Shown piece by piece: positions 53,295 through 62,541 of a stretch of DNA of 64,000 bases. The translations under genes and the position numbers were made by a program. Source of the DNA: CAVVKW01 sp963761705 (lineage in GTDB: Bacteria > Verrucomicrobiota > Verrucomicrobiia > Chthoniobacterales > JAATET01); the NCBI GenBank assembly GCA_963761705.1, contig CAVXHK010000001.1, positions 868,001-932,000 on the forward strand. Reading direction: 5' to 3'. How positions within the stretch are numbered: position 1 is the first letter of the stretch; each line of letters opens with the position of its first letter. Under the pieces are notes generated by a model that saw nothing but the letters and a program-made list of their open reading frames with translations, did not search any database and was not told the DNA's origin.

Positions 53295-54935
53295 ATGGCA
53301 GCAAAACAAATCCAATTCGACGAAGGAGCCCGTCAGGCGCTTCTCCGCGGTGTTGAGAAACTGGCGAAAGCAGTCAAAGCGACCCTCGGGCCGGCTGGAC
53401 GCAACGTCATTCTCGACAAGAAATTCGGCAGTCCCACGATCACCAAAGATGGTGTGACGGTCGCCAAAGAAATCGAACTCGACGATCCTTACGAGAACAT
53501 GGGCGCTCAGCTCGTGCGTGAAGTCGCCTCCAAGACCAGCGACATCGCCGGTGACGGAACGACGACCGCGACCGTTCTCGCCGAAGCGATCTACCGCGAA
53601 GGCCTCAAGAACGTGACCGCCGGGGCGAACCCAACCTCGCTCCAGCGTGGCATCAACAAAGCCGTCGAGTGCATCGTCGCGGAGCTCGCGAAGATCAGCA
53701 AAAAGGTCAAGGACTCGAGCGAGATCGCTCAGGTCGCGACCGTCTCCGCCAACTGGGACGCCACCATCGGCCAGATCATCGCGGACGCGATGGAAAAGGT
53801 CGGCAAGGATGGCACCATCACGGTCGAAGAGGCTAAGTCCATCGAAACCACCCTCGACGTCGTCGAAGGTATGCAATTCGACAAGGGCTACCTCTCGCCT
53901 TACTTCGTGACCAACGCCGAGAGCATGGAAGTCGTGCTTGATAACGCCTACATCCTCATTCACGAGAAGAAGATCAGCAGCTTGAAAGACCTCCTTCCTC
54001 TGCTCGAGAAGGTTGCCAAGAGCGGTCGTCCCTTCCTCATCATCGCGGAAGACGTCGAAGGCGAAGCCCTCGCGACGCTCGTGGTCAATAAGCTCCGTGG
54101 CACGCTCCAGATCTGCGCGGTCAAGGCTCCAGGATTTGGTGATCGCCGCAAGGCCATGATGGAAGACATCGCGGTGCTCACGGGTGGTCGTTGCATCACG
54201 GAAGACCTCGGCATCAAGCTCGAGAACATCACGCTCGACGACCTCGGCGAAGCCAAGCACGTCTCCATCGACAAGGAAAATACGACGATCGTGGAAGGAT
54301 CGGGCAAGTCGTCCGACATCCAGGGCCGCGTGTCCCAGATCCGCCGTCAGATCGAAGAGACCACCAGCGATTACGACCGCGAGAAGCTCCAGGAGCGTCT
54401 CGCCAAGTTGGCGGGTGGTGTTGCGGTGATCAACGTCGGTGCCGCGACCGAGACCGAGATGAAAGAGAAGAAAGCCCGCGTCGAAGACGCCCTCCACGCG
54501 ACCCGTGCGGCCGTCGAAGAAGGCATCGTCCCCGGCGGTGGCGTTGCTCTCGTCCGCGCCCAGAAGGCGCTCGACAAGCTCGTCCTTGAAGGTGATGAAG
54601 CCATCGGCATGGCCATTGTCTCCCGCGCCATCGAAGCCCCGCTTCGCCAGCTCGCGAACAATGCCGGACTCGAAGGCGCGCTCATCGTGCAGGAAGTCAA
54701 GAAGCGCAAGGGCAACGAAGGCCTCAACATTGCGACCGGCGAATACGTCGATCTCGTGAAGGCCGGCGTCGTCGATCCGACCAAGGTGACCCGCAGCGCG
54801 CTGCAGAACGCTTCGTCGATCAGTGCTCTGCTCCTCACCACCGAGGCTCTCATCACCGAGATCCCCGAGAAGGAGAAGCCATCCGCACCAGCTCCCGACA
54901 TGGGCGGCATGGGTGGCATGGGCGGAATGTATTAA
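53295..54935 (+). CDS. groEL: Chaperonin GroEL
   Basis: GroEL forms the double-ring folding chamber. The 546-residue protein has 'LGPAGRNVILDKKFGSPTITKDGVTVAKEIEL', 'DGTTTATVLAEAI', and ends with the Gly-Gly-Met tail (MGGMGGMGGMY). It follows groES by 52 bases and ends in a strong hairpin terminator. The dnaK-groES-groEL cluster suggests joint heat-shock control. Confidence 0.98.
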   Translation: MAAKQIQFDEGARQALLRGVEKLAKAVKATLGPAGRNVILDKKFGSPTITKDGVTVAKEIELDDPYENMGAQLVREVASKTSDIAGDGTTTATVLAEAIYREGLKNVTAGANPTSLQRGINKAVECIVAELAKISKKVKDSSEIAQVATVSANWDATIGQIIADAMEKVGKDGTITVEEAKSIETTLDVVEGMQFDKGYLSPYFVTNAESMEVVLDNAYILIHEKKISSLKDLLPLLEKVAKSGRPFLIIAEDVEGEALATLVVNKLRGTLQICAVKAPGFGDRRKAMMEDIAVLTGGRCITEDLGIKLENITLDDLGEAKHVSIDKENTTIVEGSGKSSDIQGRVSQIRRQIEETTSDYDREKLQERLAKLAGGVAVINVGAATETEMKEKKARVEDALHATRAAVEEGIVPGGGVALVRAQKALDKLVLEGDEAIGMAIVSRAIEAPLRQLANNAGLEGALIVQEVKKRKGNEGLNIATGEYVDLVKAGVVDPTKVTRSALQNASSISALLLTTEALITEIPEKEKPSAPAPDMGGMGGMGGMY

Positions 54936-54989
54936 TCAATTCCGATCCGACACTTTGACCCGGAGCGCTTTAGCGTTTCGAGATCGCAG

Positions 54990-55018
54990 ACAGCCCCGGC
55001 GCAAGCCGGGGCTGTTTT
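54990..55018 (+). terminator. Rho-independent terminator after groEL
   Basis: The stem acagccccggc / gccggggctgt (54990-55000 and 55005-55015; 11 bp, perfect) with a gcaa loop is followed by four T. It ends the chaperone transcript 55 bases after the groEL stop. Confidence 0.9.
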
Positions 55019-55125
55019 GCGTTCAGCGGTCGCGCATCCGGCGGCGCGTCCGCCGTTCCCGCCAGGGCTTGGTCACCCGCGATTTTCGCAGTTGCGGAGA
55101 AGGTGATCGCTTTTAGAGTGCAAAA

Positions 55126-55962
55126 GTGAAGTTGACCGTCGCTGCATTGATCGCTTTTGGAATCTCCGGCGTTACCGCCCGCGCCGAAGACAAGCCTGGT
55201 TACCGGACGCCGATTCTCGAAGCTCCGGAAGCGCTCCCCGGCGCCGCTCTCCGCGGATTCGGTCTCGAAGGTCTTCGGGGAACGAACTTGCCTCAGCCGT
55301 TGACGCAGGGGGCGGCTGCCCAATTCCCTTTTACGATGGTGGGTTCGCTAGATTTCCGGAGTGGCCGCGGTCGGTTCGGTGGGAGCGCGACGCTCATCAA
55401 GCCCACGGTTGCTCTCACGGCGGGCCACAACCTTTACGATGGCCAGAACGGCTTCAGCGAGAACGTGCGATTCGACCGCGGGCGATACGGCGGGAGCGTC
55501 GAGCGGCGGGGCTTCGCGAAGGCTCTTTATCTCTACACCCGGACCTACATCGACGAAGCGAATCGGAATCCCGATACCAACCGCGCGTTCTCCGTCGACG
55601 TCGGGTGGGTGACCTTCCGGCGACCGCTGGCGGGGTCGGACTCCGCTCCCTACACGGCGCGGTTTTCCTCCCTGAAGAATGGACAGGCGAAGGTTGCGGT
55701 CGGCTACGGGCTGGATTTTCACAACGGCAAACTCCCCTTGGCGGTTGAGCCGACGGCGGGCTTCTTTCGAAAGCGGGGTGCGTATTTCGAGAACGCGACC
55801 TACGGCACCGAGGGCGGCATGAGCGGGGGGCCGGTCTTCGGCGAATATCGAGGTCGGCAGGTCCAGTTGGGCGTCGTGGTGTCGGGGTTCAATGATTTTT
55901 CCCAGTCCGGGATTCGCGCCATCGACCGTGGCTTGGTGCGGGCTTTGCGCCGTGCGGACTGA
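55126..55962 (+). CDS. Secreted trypsin-like (V8/Glu-type) serine protease
   Basis: A 278-residue exported protease: signal peptide (cleavage near ARA-ED, about residue 20), then the chymotrypsin-fold triad His101 ('ALTAGHNLYD'), Asp158 ('FSVDVGWV') and Ser233 ('EGGMSGGPVF'). This matches V8-like glutamyl endopeptidases. The end overlaps the next gene's probable GTG start by 11 bases, so the two may form a unit. Confidence 0.88.
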   Translation: MKLTVAALIAFGISGVTARAEDKPGYRTPILEAPEALPGAALRGFGLEGLRGTNLPQPLTQGAAAQFPFTMVGSLDFRSGRGRFGGSATLIKPTVALTAGHNLYDGQNGFSENVRFDRGRYGGSVERRGFAKALYLYTRTYIDEANRNPDTNRAFSVDVGWVTFRRPLAGSDSAPYTARFSSLKNGQAKVAVGYGLDFHNGKLPLAVEPTAGFFRKRGAYFENATYGTEGGMSGGPVFGEYRGRQVQLGVVVSGFNDFSQSGIRAIDRGLVRALRRAD

Positions 55963-56920
55963 CCTGCGAGCGGGCCTGGTCGGGTTGCTTGGGCTCGCTG
56001 GTTGCCTGCAAGCCGTCGAAGTGACTGGTCCGCTGGCCAGTGGGGACGAATTTTCCCTCGAGACCGAGGAAGCGAGGTTGGGTGAGGATCTGACCGGTTC
56101 AACGCTGAATGACCTGCGCGAAAAATTTGCAAAGTCTCCGCCGGAGGGGCTGAATAAATTCGCCTTTGATGAAGAAGGTAATCTGGTAACGACGTCCGGC
56201 CGGGTCGCGCTTCTGGAAGCGGTCAATCGCTCGGGCCTCGGCCCGGACGACGAGACTGCCCTCGCGTTTTCAAGGGAAGTTGCGGCGGACGTCGCCAACT
56301 CACCGAACGAGCGAATTGTGGCGCTGCGGAACGTGGTGATCCGTTCGCCCGAGGAGAAACAGGGCCTCGGCGTTCGGCTTCTGGAGGACTTCCTCACTGA
56401 GGAAATGGCTCGCCAGGCTCCCTTCGCGTTTTCGCAGGCGCTCGATGGGGTTGTGTACCTCCGCGACGAGTCGTTGATTCCAGTTCTGTCGGGTCTCACG
56501 AAGCAAGCGGATTTGGTCCAGCCGATTCAAATGACCTTGCAGCGTCTGGCCGCGGCGAATCCGCTAGCGGTTGCCCGCGCTTTGAACGAGCAACCGGATT
56601 TGTTGACGAAATTCCCAGCCATTCGTGGGGATTTGTTTGCGATCCTCGATCCAAGTGAACCGCTGGCCCGGCGGGAACTCGAGCTCTACCTCCAGCGGGA
56701 CGACGTCGGACGCGGGGAGAAACGGCGCACGCTCCGGCGGTTGGCGCAGCCAGCTTTCGTGATCGGCGGAGGTATCTTCACCGGAGAAGACGTCCCACCA
56801 GTCGTCACGGACGAGCGGGAGAGCGCGCGGATGGAATGGATGGCCGAGCTGCGGGAGCGCGAGGAATACGGGTGGATCTCGGATGAGTTGGACAACCCAA
56901 CCCGCGGTGGAGCGCCATAG
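55952..56920 (+). CDS. Putative lipoprotein of unknown function (coupled to the protease)
   Basis: From GTG 55952 the 322-residue protein starts 'MRTDLRAGLVGLLGLAGCLQ': a hydrophobic segment and LAGC lipobox (Cys18). The rest is acidic and helical ('LLEAVNRSGLGPDDETALAFSREVAADVA', 'LARRELELYLQRDDVGRGEKRRTLRRLAQPAFVIGG'), with HEAT-like spacing. I do not recognise a family. The overlap with the protease gene suggests an accessory or immunity-like partner. Confidence 0.6.
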   Translation: MRTDLRAGLVGLLGLAGCLQAVEVTGPLASGDEFSLETEEARLGEDLTGSTLNDLREKFAKSPPEGLNKFAFDEEGNLVTTSGRVALLEAVNRSGLGPDDETALAFSREVAADVANSPNERIVALRNVVIRSPEEKQGLGVRLLEDFLTEEMARQAPFAFSQALDGVVYLRDESLIPVLSGLTKQADLVQPIQMTLQRLAAANPLAVARALNEQPDLLTKFPAIRGDLFAILDPSEPLARRELELYLQRDDVGRGEKRRTLRRLAQPAFVIGGGIFTGEDVPPVVTDERESARMEWMAELREREEYGWISDELDNPTRGGAP

Positions 56921-57198
56921 CGGCCCCGTGTCGCCTCCACCAAGGTAGGTCGGCAGACCCCTCCCCGCCCACTCCCTCGGCGTGGCACGTCGCGAACGAC
57001 AAGGTGCCGAAAATCAAGCCAAGCGAACGCGCGGAGGGGACGCAGCGCCCTTCCCCTTGGGATCTACCTTTATTGCAAATTTTATGGGTTAAGGGAGAAA
57101 TCGCTTGAACAATTGCTCGTTCGTGAATACTCCCGCAGAGTTCACTTTCGCGAACATCGCTGACTGAACGAACGACCCCTTAACTGCTCGAAATTCCC

Positions 57199-58554
57199 AT
57201 GACCTCTTTGATCCCCAATTTTCTGCTCAAACCCCGCGTCCTCGGTCTAGCCGCCGCGATGTCTGGGACCCTCCTGACGACGCCCGGTGCCGCGGCGCAG
57301 ACGATCTCGAAAGTTGTCGAGAGCCGGGATTCGTTCAAACCACCACGGTCCACGCGGCTGACTTTCGGCTCGTTTGGTGACCCTTCGATCAATAAGCGCG
57401 GTGACGTCGCGTTTTTCGCGTCGGTATCCGGGCGTCGGATCAATTCTCGCAACAACACAACGATCGTTCTCAAGACCCGGGGTAAGTTCAGGCTGATCGC
57501 GCAGGAGAACGTGCCGCAAAGAATCCGTCGGGTTGGAATTTATAATGCCGCCGCTCTGGGTCGGAAGCCGATCGTGAACGACTCGCGTCGCGTGGGGTGG
57601 TTCAGTGCAGGCGGGGATGCGCTCGATCCGAACATCACGGTTGCTTCCACCGATGATTCCCTGAACGTGGCGACGCCGAGGGGCCGCTCGACTCAGTTCG
57701 CGACCTTGACTAATTTCAGCGCGAACACGATCGCTTTCGATTTTAACCGCAAGAAGAAATTCTCGATTAACGCGATCGACTCTTCCGCGCCGACGAGCCC
57801 TTTGTCGGTCGTCCGGATCGCGGGAGTTTCCGGTGATGCAATTGCCAGCGTGGGTGAAATCCCACCGGGGCTTCCCGTTGACACGATTTATGACGACTTC
57901 GGCGAGCCGACCATTGCCGACAACAACAACCTTTTTTTTATGGCCGACATTTCCGACCTTGGTTCGGACTTCGACGGAATCTGGTATGGGGGAAATGATG
58001 CACCCATCGCGTTGGCCACGATTTTTCAGAACGCACCAACCAGGATTGGCGTGCCGGGAACGCAGCCTTTCCAGAGCTTTGACGGCAAACCTGGGGTAGG
58101 TAATAGCGGGGACTTGGTCGCATTTGCCGCGACGGTTAACGGCAACCAGGGAATTTACCAAGCGAGCGTTTCGTCGGGTCAGGCAAGCTTCGTTTTCGAC
58201 ACTTCGTCGTCGTTCGTTTCCGCGTCGGGTCTCTTCGTGAATGGACTCAATAGCTTCCTCCCGCCCGCGATCAATGATGATGGAGACATCGCATTCCTAG
58301 TGGCAGGTTCAGCATTCGCTGGTGCGCCGAGCTTCAACACGACGCGAACCAACAACCGTTTGATCTACATTCCAGCCGGGGGGACTCCGCAGCTCATAAT
58401 TGGCGTCGGACAAAGCCTCACGATTGAAGGCGAGAGCCGGACCGTGACCGATGTGCGGTTTGGGTCGGAAGCAGGAATGAACGAAAGCGGGCAGATCATC
58501 TTTGAAGCCTCGTTCACCAATCAGAAGTCAGGCATTTACATCTTCACTCCTTAG
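57199..58554 (+). CDS. Secreted protein with NxxGxxAF repeats (DUF7453-like)
   Basis: The 451-residue protein has a signal peptide (to GAAA-Q, residue ~33) and repeated units built on 'PSINKRGDVAFFA', 'PTIADNNNLFFMA', 'PGVGNSGDLVAFAA', 'PAINDDGDIAFLVA' and 'GMNESGQIIFEA', the mark of a beta-propeller-like family common in this phylum and in planctomycetes. The function is unknown. The preceding 278-base gap holds no gene. Confidence 0.75.
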   Translation: MTSLIPNFLLKPRVLGLAAAMSGTLLTTPGAAAQTISKVVESRDSFKPPRSTRLTFGSFGDPSINKRGDVAFFASVSGRRINSRNNTTIVLKTRGKFRLIAQENVPQRIRRVGIYNAAALGRKPIVNDSRRVGWFSAGGDALDPNITVASTDDSLNVATPRGRSTQFATLTNFSANTIAFDFNRKKKFSINAIDSSAPTSPLSVVRIAGVSGDAIASVGEIPPGLPVDTIYDDFGEPTIADNNNLFFMADISDLGSDFDGIWYGGNDAPIALATIFQNAPTRIGVPGTQPFQSFDGKPGVGNSGDLVAFAATVNGNQGIYQASVSSGQASFVFDTSSSFVSASGLFVNGLNSFLPPAINDDGDIAFLVAGSAFAGAPSFNTTRTNNRLIYIPAGGTPQLIIGVGQSLTIEGESRTVTDVRFGSEAGMNESGQIIFEASFTNQKSGIYIFTP

Positions 58555-58561
58555 GTCTCAC

Positions 58562-59086
58562 GTGGGCCGAAAAACTCGTATCGCGGCGGCTCTCATTCTG
58601 GGCTTTGGCTGCACGGCGCAGGCCGGGAACAGCCCAAAGCCGTTCCGCGACTTGGTGGGGGGATACGCCGGGACGGGGAAGCAGACGGAGGCAAATTTTT
58701 TCCAGAGCATCTCGGGCGACTTGACCGGGCGGGCGGAGGTCGCGGCGGCGGAGTCGCCGGCGAGCGCTGGGGTGGTGATCACGTCGACGCTAGCGCGCGG
58801 GTCGATCGGGGATCGGGTGGTGACTTGGCTCTACGTCTTTGGGCGCAAGGGAGTGTTGGATCTGCGGGTGACCCTGGCGAACGGAGCCACGGGGACGATG
58901 CGGGGGACGTATTCGACCAAGGATGGGCGGGTTGTCTACGGAGGGACGGTCAACTTCAACAACGGGCAGAGCGGACGGAATCGTGGGAGCTTCCGGTTGC
59001 GGCGGACAAAATTTGTCGTTCGGGACAAGGTGGTGCTTTTCTCGAGCACGATCCGCTCGAAGCAGGTGATGCGGGCCGAGGATTAG
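58562..59086 (+). CDS. Small secreted protein of unknown function (174 aa)
   Basis: From GTG 58562, seven bases after the previous stop, the protein has a signal peptide ('RIAAALILGFGCTAQAG') and a beta-rich domain with repeated 'G.GT..G.Y...DGRVVYGGTVNFNNGQ' strands. It probably shares a transcript with the repeat protein before it. No family is recognised. Confidence 0.55.
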   Translation: MGRKTRIAAALILGFGCTAQAGNSPKPFRDLVGGYAGTGKQTEANFFQSISGDLTGRAEVAAAESPASAGVVITSTLARGSIGDRVVTWLYVFGRKGVLDLRVTLANGATGTMRGTYSTKDGRVVYGGTVNFNNGQSGRNRGSFRLRRTKFVVRDKVVLFSSTIRSKQVMRAED

Positions 59087-59200
59087 TCCCTTGAGGCAGA
59101 AATCGCCGGGGGATCGGTGTCGTGGAGCGATTGAGAAGCTCTGAGCGTCGGGAACGACGAGTTAGATTCTTCGTTCGGAGCTCTCTAAGCGTCCTGGCGG

Positions 59201-60538
59201 TTAAAAATTGACCACGCTACGGAAGCCAAGGATGAAGGCTCCGGAGGAGTTGGGGTTGCCGCCGGGGGTGAGGACGAGTTGGGCGTCGGGTTGGAGAATG
59301 AGCCACTCGGCGGCACGGATCTGGTAGGTGATCTCGAGGGTGGTTTCGGAGATGAGTTCCGGGCCCCCGGCACGCTGGCTCACGGTGCTGGAGTCGTCGC
59401 TGAAGAAGGTCTGGACGACGCCGGCGGCAAGGATGTCTTTTTTCCTCCCGGGGATGAGGCCAGTGTAGCGGAGCTGGGCGGTGAGGTCGAGGAAGGCGAG
59501 ATTACGGTCGTCGGGGGCGTGGAAAATGGTGAACCCGGCCTCGAGGCCCCGGCCGTCGTCGGTGACGCTTTCGATCGGGGGCGCGCCGGTGATGACGTCG
59601 GTGACGGGCTGGTTCTCGGGCCGGGCGGCGGGTGGGCGGTAGATCTTTTGGTTAGCCATGAAGTAGAGGACATAGTTGCCGCTTACGCGATCGCCGGTGA
59701 GGGTCTCGGTGTAGTCCCCGTAGTTGACGCTGCCGCCGAGGCGGTAGAGGCCGGGAAGACCGCGATCGCCGGGGTCGCCGTTGAGCCGGAAGCCGACTTC
59801 GTGAGCGGAAACGAGGGACTCGTCGTCGATCTCCCAGCGGAGGCCGTTCGGGTCGTCGCGGAAAGGGTCGCGGAGGCCGGAGTAGAGGCCGGATTTCAGG
59901 TAGAACCCATGGAACGGGCCGACGCGGATCATGACGCCGGGCTGGCCGGCGGGGCTGAAGGGGAGGTTGGTCTGGAAGTTGACGTTGGGGGTGTAGGCGA
60001 GTTCGTCGTTGAGGAGGACGAAGGCGTCCTGGGCACCAAATTCGTTGATGCCGGCCAGCTTGCCGACCCGGATGGCGAGTTTGTCGTTGAAGAGGGATTG
60101 CTCGTAGTAGATCTCGTCGATGCGGAGCTGCTCTTCGCTGGCGATGCTGCTGGGAAGGGTGTAGGTGCCGATGTCGCGACCCAGATTGCCGCCGTACTGG
60201 TAGACGGAGGTGAAGAAGAGACGACCGCCGGGGAGGGAGATGGATTTCTCGAGGTCGATGTCTATCGTGGCGCGAAAACGCCCGAAGTATTTCGTGGTCT
60301 GCGTGCGTCCGCCGGTGGTGTTGCCGAGGGTGTCGGCAATGTGATTGAAGTCGAAAACGATGCCGCGATCCTCGAGGTCCGTGCGGGCTCCGAACCAATC
60401 GCCGAAGAGGTGGGGTGACGCGAGCCAGTCGTCGGCGAAGGATTTCTCGGATGATTCGGCGACCGGGGCCGGTTGAGAGTCGCCAGCGAAGGCGGGGGTG
60501 ATTGCGAGGAGGGCGATTGCGAGGAGGGGGAGTTTCAT
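59201..60538 (-). CDS. OprB-family carbohydrate-selective porin
   Basis: Outer-membrane porin for sugars. The 445-residue protein has a signal peptide (to AFAG) and the OprB hallmarks: 'LFGDWFGARTDLEDRGIVFDFNHIADTLGN', 'FFTSVYQYGGN', 'LAIRVGKLAGINEFG' and a C-terminal 'AFILGFRSVVNF' with terminal Phe, the assembly signal. It lies three bases from the fbp stop, on the same strand as fbp and glpD. Confidence 0.92.
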   Translation of the reverse strand: MKLPLLAIALLAITPAFAGDSQPAPVAESSEKSFADDWLASPHLFGDWFGARTDLEDRGIVFDFNHIADTLGNTTGGRTQTTKYFGRFRATIDIDLEKSISLPGGRLFFTSVYQYGGNLGRDIGTYTLPSSIASEEQLRIDEIYYEQSLFNDKLAIRVGKLAGINEFGAQDAFVLLNDELAYTPNVNFQTNLPFSPAGQPGVMIRVGPFHGFYLKSGLYSGLRDPFRDDPNGLRWEIDDESLVSAHEVGFRLNGDPGDRGLPGLYRLGGSVNYGDYTETLTGDRVSGNYVLYFMANQKIYRPPAARPENQPVTDVITGAPPIESVTDDGRGLEAGFTIFHAPDDRNLAFLDLTAQLRYTGLIPGRKKDILAAGVVQTFFSDDSSTVSQRAGGPELISETTLEITYQIRAAEWLILQPDAQLVLTPGGNPNSSGAFILGFRSVVNF

Positions 60539-62519
60539 CGGTTCGGGGGGGAGGGTTCGAGGAGGATGGTTTGTTGGTAGGCTTGGAGGAGGAGTTCGAG
60601 CGCGGCGATCTCGCGGCGGATCTCTTCGCCGCGGGCGACGTCGCCGATGGTGCGAGGCGGATCGAACGTGCGGAGGGTCTCGATCTTCGGGATGATGTCG
60701 GCCCCTTCGGTGATCGCATCGGCGACGGATTCGAAGTGGTGGTGCAGGGCCAGCGAGGTGCGATCGCTTTCGAGAATGAGGGTGTAGCCGCGGTCGCCGT
60801 AGGCCTCGGAGAAGGCACCGTCGATGGTGACGGCCTGGCCGCTGGCTTTGACGGGATTTTCACCCTCCTCGACCTTGACGGGGACGTGCCCGTTGACGAT
60901 GAGGCCGCGCTCGGGGTCGACGCCGAATTCAGTCAGGATCTTTCGGCAAAAATCCCGGTCGTGGAGGAGCTTGAAGTAGGGGTTCTTGGTTTCGACGTGG
61001 GTCGATTTGTCGGCGATGAGACGGCGCTCGAGGGTGGTCATCTTGTCCTTCCCGAAGAGGGGCGAGAGCGGGCCGGCCCAGAGATACCAGAGCAGATCGG
61101 TGTCGGCGGGCGCGCGGTGACGGAAGGCGCGGTGGACCGTCGTGTCGATGGCGTCGAAGAGGGCTGGCCGCGGTGTTCGGTGCCGTCAACGGTCAGGGGG
61201 AGAAAATTGCCCTTGTCGTCGACGGGGACGCAGCCGTGAAAGATGAGATTGGCGTCGCGGGTGAGGGCCATCGAGCCGCGGCGTTCTAGGAACCGCATCT
61301 GCTCGGCGAGGGGTTCGCTTTGCCGGAAGGAGAGTTGGAGTTGAGCCATGCAGTCATCCTCCTCCGGGGAAAGGCGGTCGGGGTGATCCCAGTCGACGGT
61401 GGGGAAATGGCGGTCGAGGAGGGGATGCGATTTGCCTTCGACGGTGATGGTGCCGGACGTGGGATTGACGGCGTGAAGCAGATTGCGATGGTCGAGCTGG
61501 TAGTGGGGGTTGCGGGCGATGGTCTGGGCTTCGAGTTTGCAACCAATGATCGTCATGGCCTTCTGGAGGCGGGACATCGAGAGAGGATCGCGGATGCCGT
61601 GGCCGAGGCAGGGAAACCGCTCGGCCGGGTCGTCGGAATAAACGAGGCGGATGAGCTTTTCGACCGGAGACATGGGAATGCCGTAGCCCATTTCGAGTTG
61701 GAAGAGGCGTTGGTAGCGGAGGGAGAGGCGGACGACGCTAGCGATGCAGGCGGTCTGGCCGAGGGCGGCTCCCATCCAGTGGACGTCGTGGTTGCCCCAG
61801 GTGACGGAGACGTTGGGGCGCTGCATCACGAACCCGATGCATTTGTCGATGCGCGACCCCCGGTCGCCGAAGTCGCCGCCGACGATGAGTTCGTCGACGA
61901 GGAGATGGCGGATGACCCGGGCCAGATGGCCGAGGAAATCGAGTTCGCGGTCGTGGGAAACGAAGGTGTCGAGGAGGGCGTCGACGTAGGCGTCACTGCG
62001 GTCGAAGACGGCGGCGAGCATGAGTTCGCGGAAGAGGGTTTCGTAGGGGGAGGGGAAAACGCGGTCGACGGCGTTGAGACTGTGCAGGTGGGCGAGGCGG
62101 CGGAGGAGTTCGAGCTGGAGGTCGACGTAGTGACGGAGTCGGTCGCGGCGGGCGGGGGGATCGGCGTCGCGGGTGAGGTGTTGCCAGGTCTCGCGGGGGT
62201 AGTAGATGAGGTTCAGGAGGGCGAGGCGCTCTTCGGGAGCGAGGCGGTCGCCGAAGGTGCGGTCAACGAGGGGTCGGAGGCTGCCGGAGGCGTTGTGAAC
62301 GACGTGGACGAGCTTCTTAAATTCGCCGTGGATGTCGCTGATGACGTGGGTCGCTCCGGTGGGGAGCGTGAGCACGGATCGCAGACTGGCGAGCGCGGTG
62401 AGGACGTGGTCGGCCGATGGATACTGGGCGCTGAGCGCCCGGAGATAGACGAGGGTTTGCTCGTCGAAGGGAGGCGCGGCTCCGACCGGGTGAGTTCCGA
62501 TTGGAGGCGCTTTGCTCAT
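60535..62519 (-). pseudogene. fbp: Fructose-1,6-bisphosphatase class III, frameshifted
   Basis: Class III FBPase (firmicute type) hydrolyses fructose-1,6-bisphosphate in gluconeogenesis. ATG 62519 starts a frame with metallophosphatase motifs 'VISDIHGEF' (Asp62, His64), 'VGGDFGDRG' and 'WGNHDVHWMG'. Near residue 452 (61163-61166) the frame breaks; adding one base there continues as 'ALFDAIDTTVHRAFRH', 'LLWYLWAGPLSPLFGKDKMTTLERRL', and the C-terminal 'NPYFKLLHD' through 60535. Total length would be about 661, normal for the class. Either a real single-base deletion or a sequencing error in gagggctggcc. Confidence 0.87.
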
Positions 62520-62541
62520 GCCGTCTGGTGGTCTGCTCTTG

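Noticed and set aside
57100..57135. TTGAAC-N17-TACTCC promoter before the NxxGxxAF protein
   Set aside because: The -10 matches only two of six positions, so it is not listed as a feature.
60929..61189. Separate minus-strand ORF at the fbp break
   Set aside because: It is out of frame with both halves of fbp and has no family pattern.
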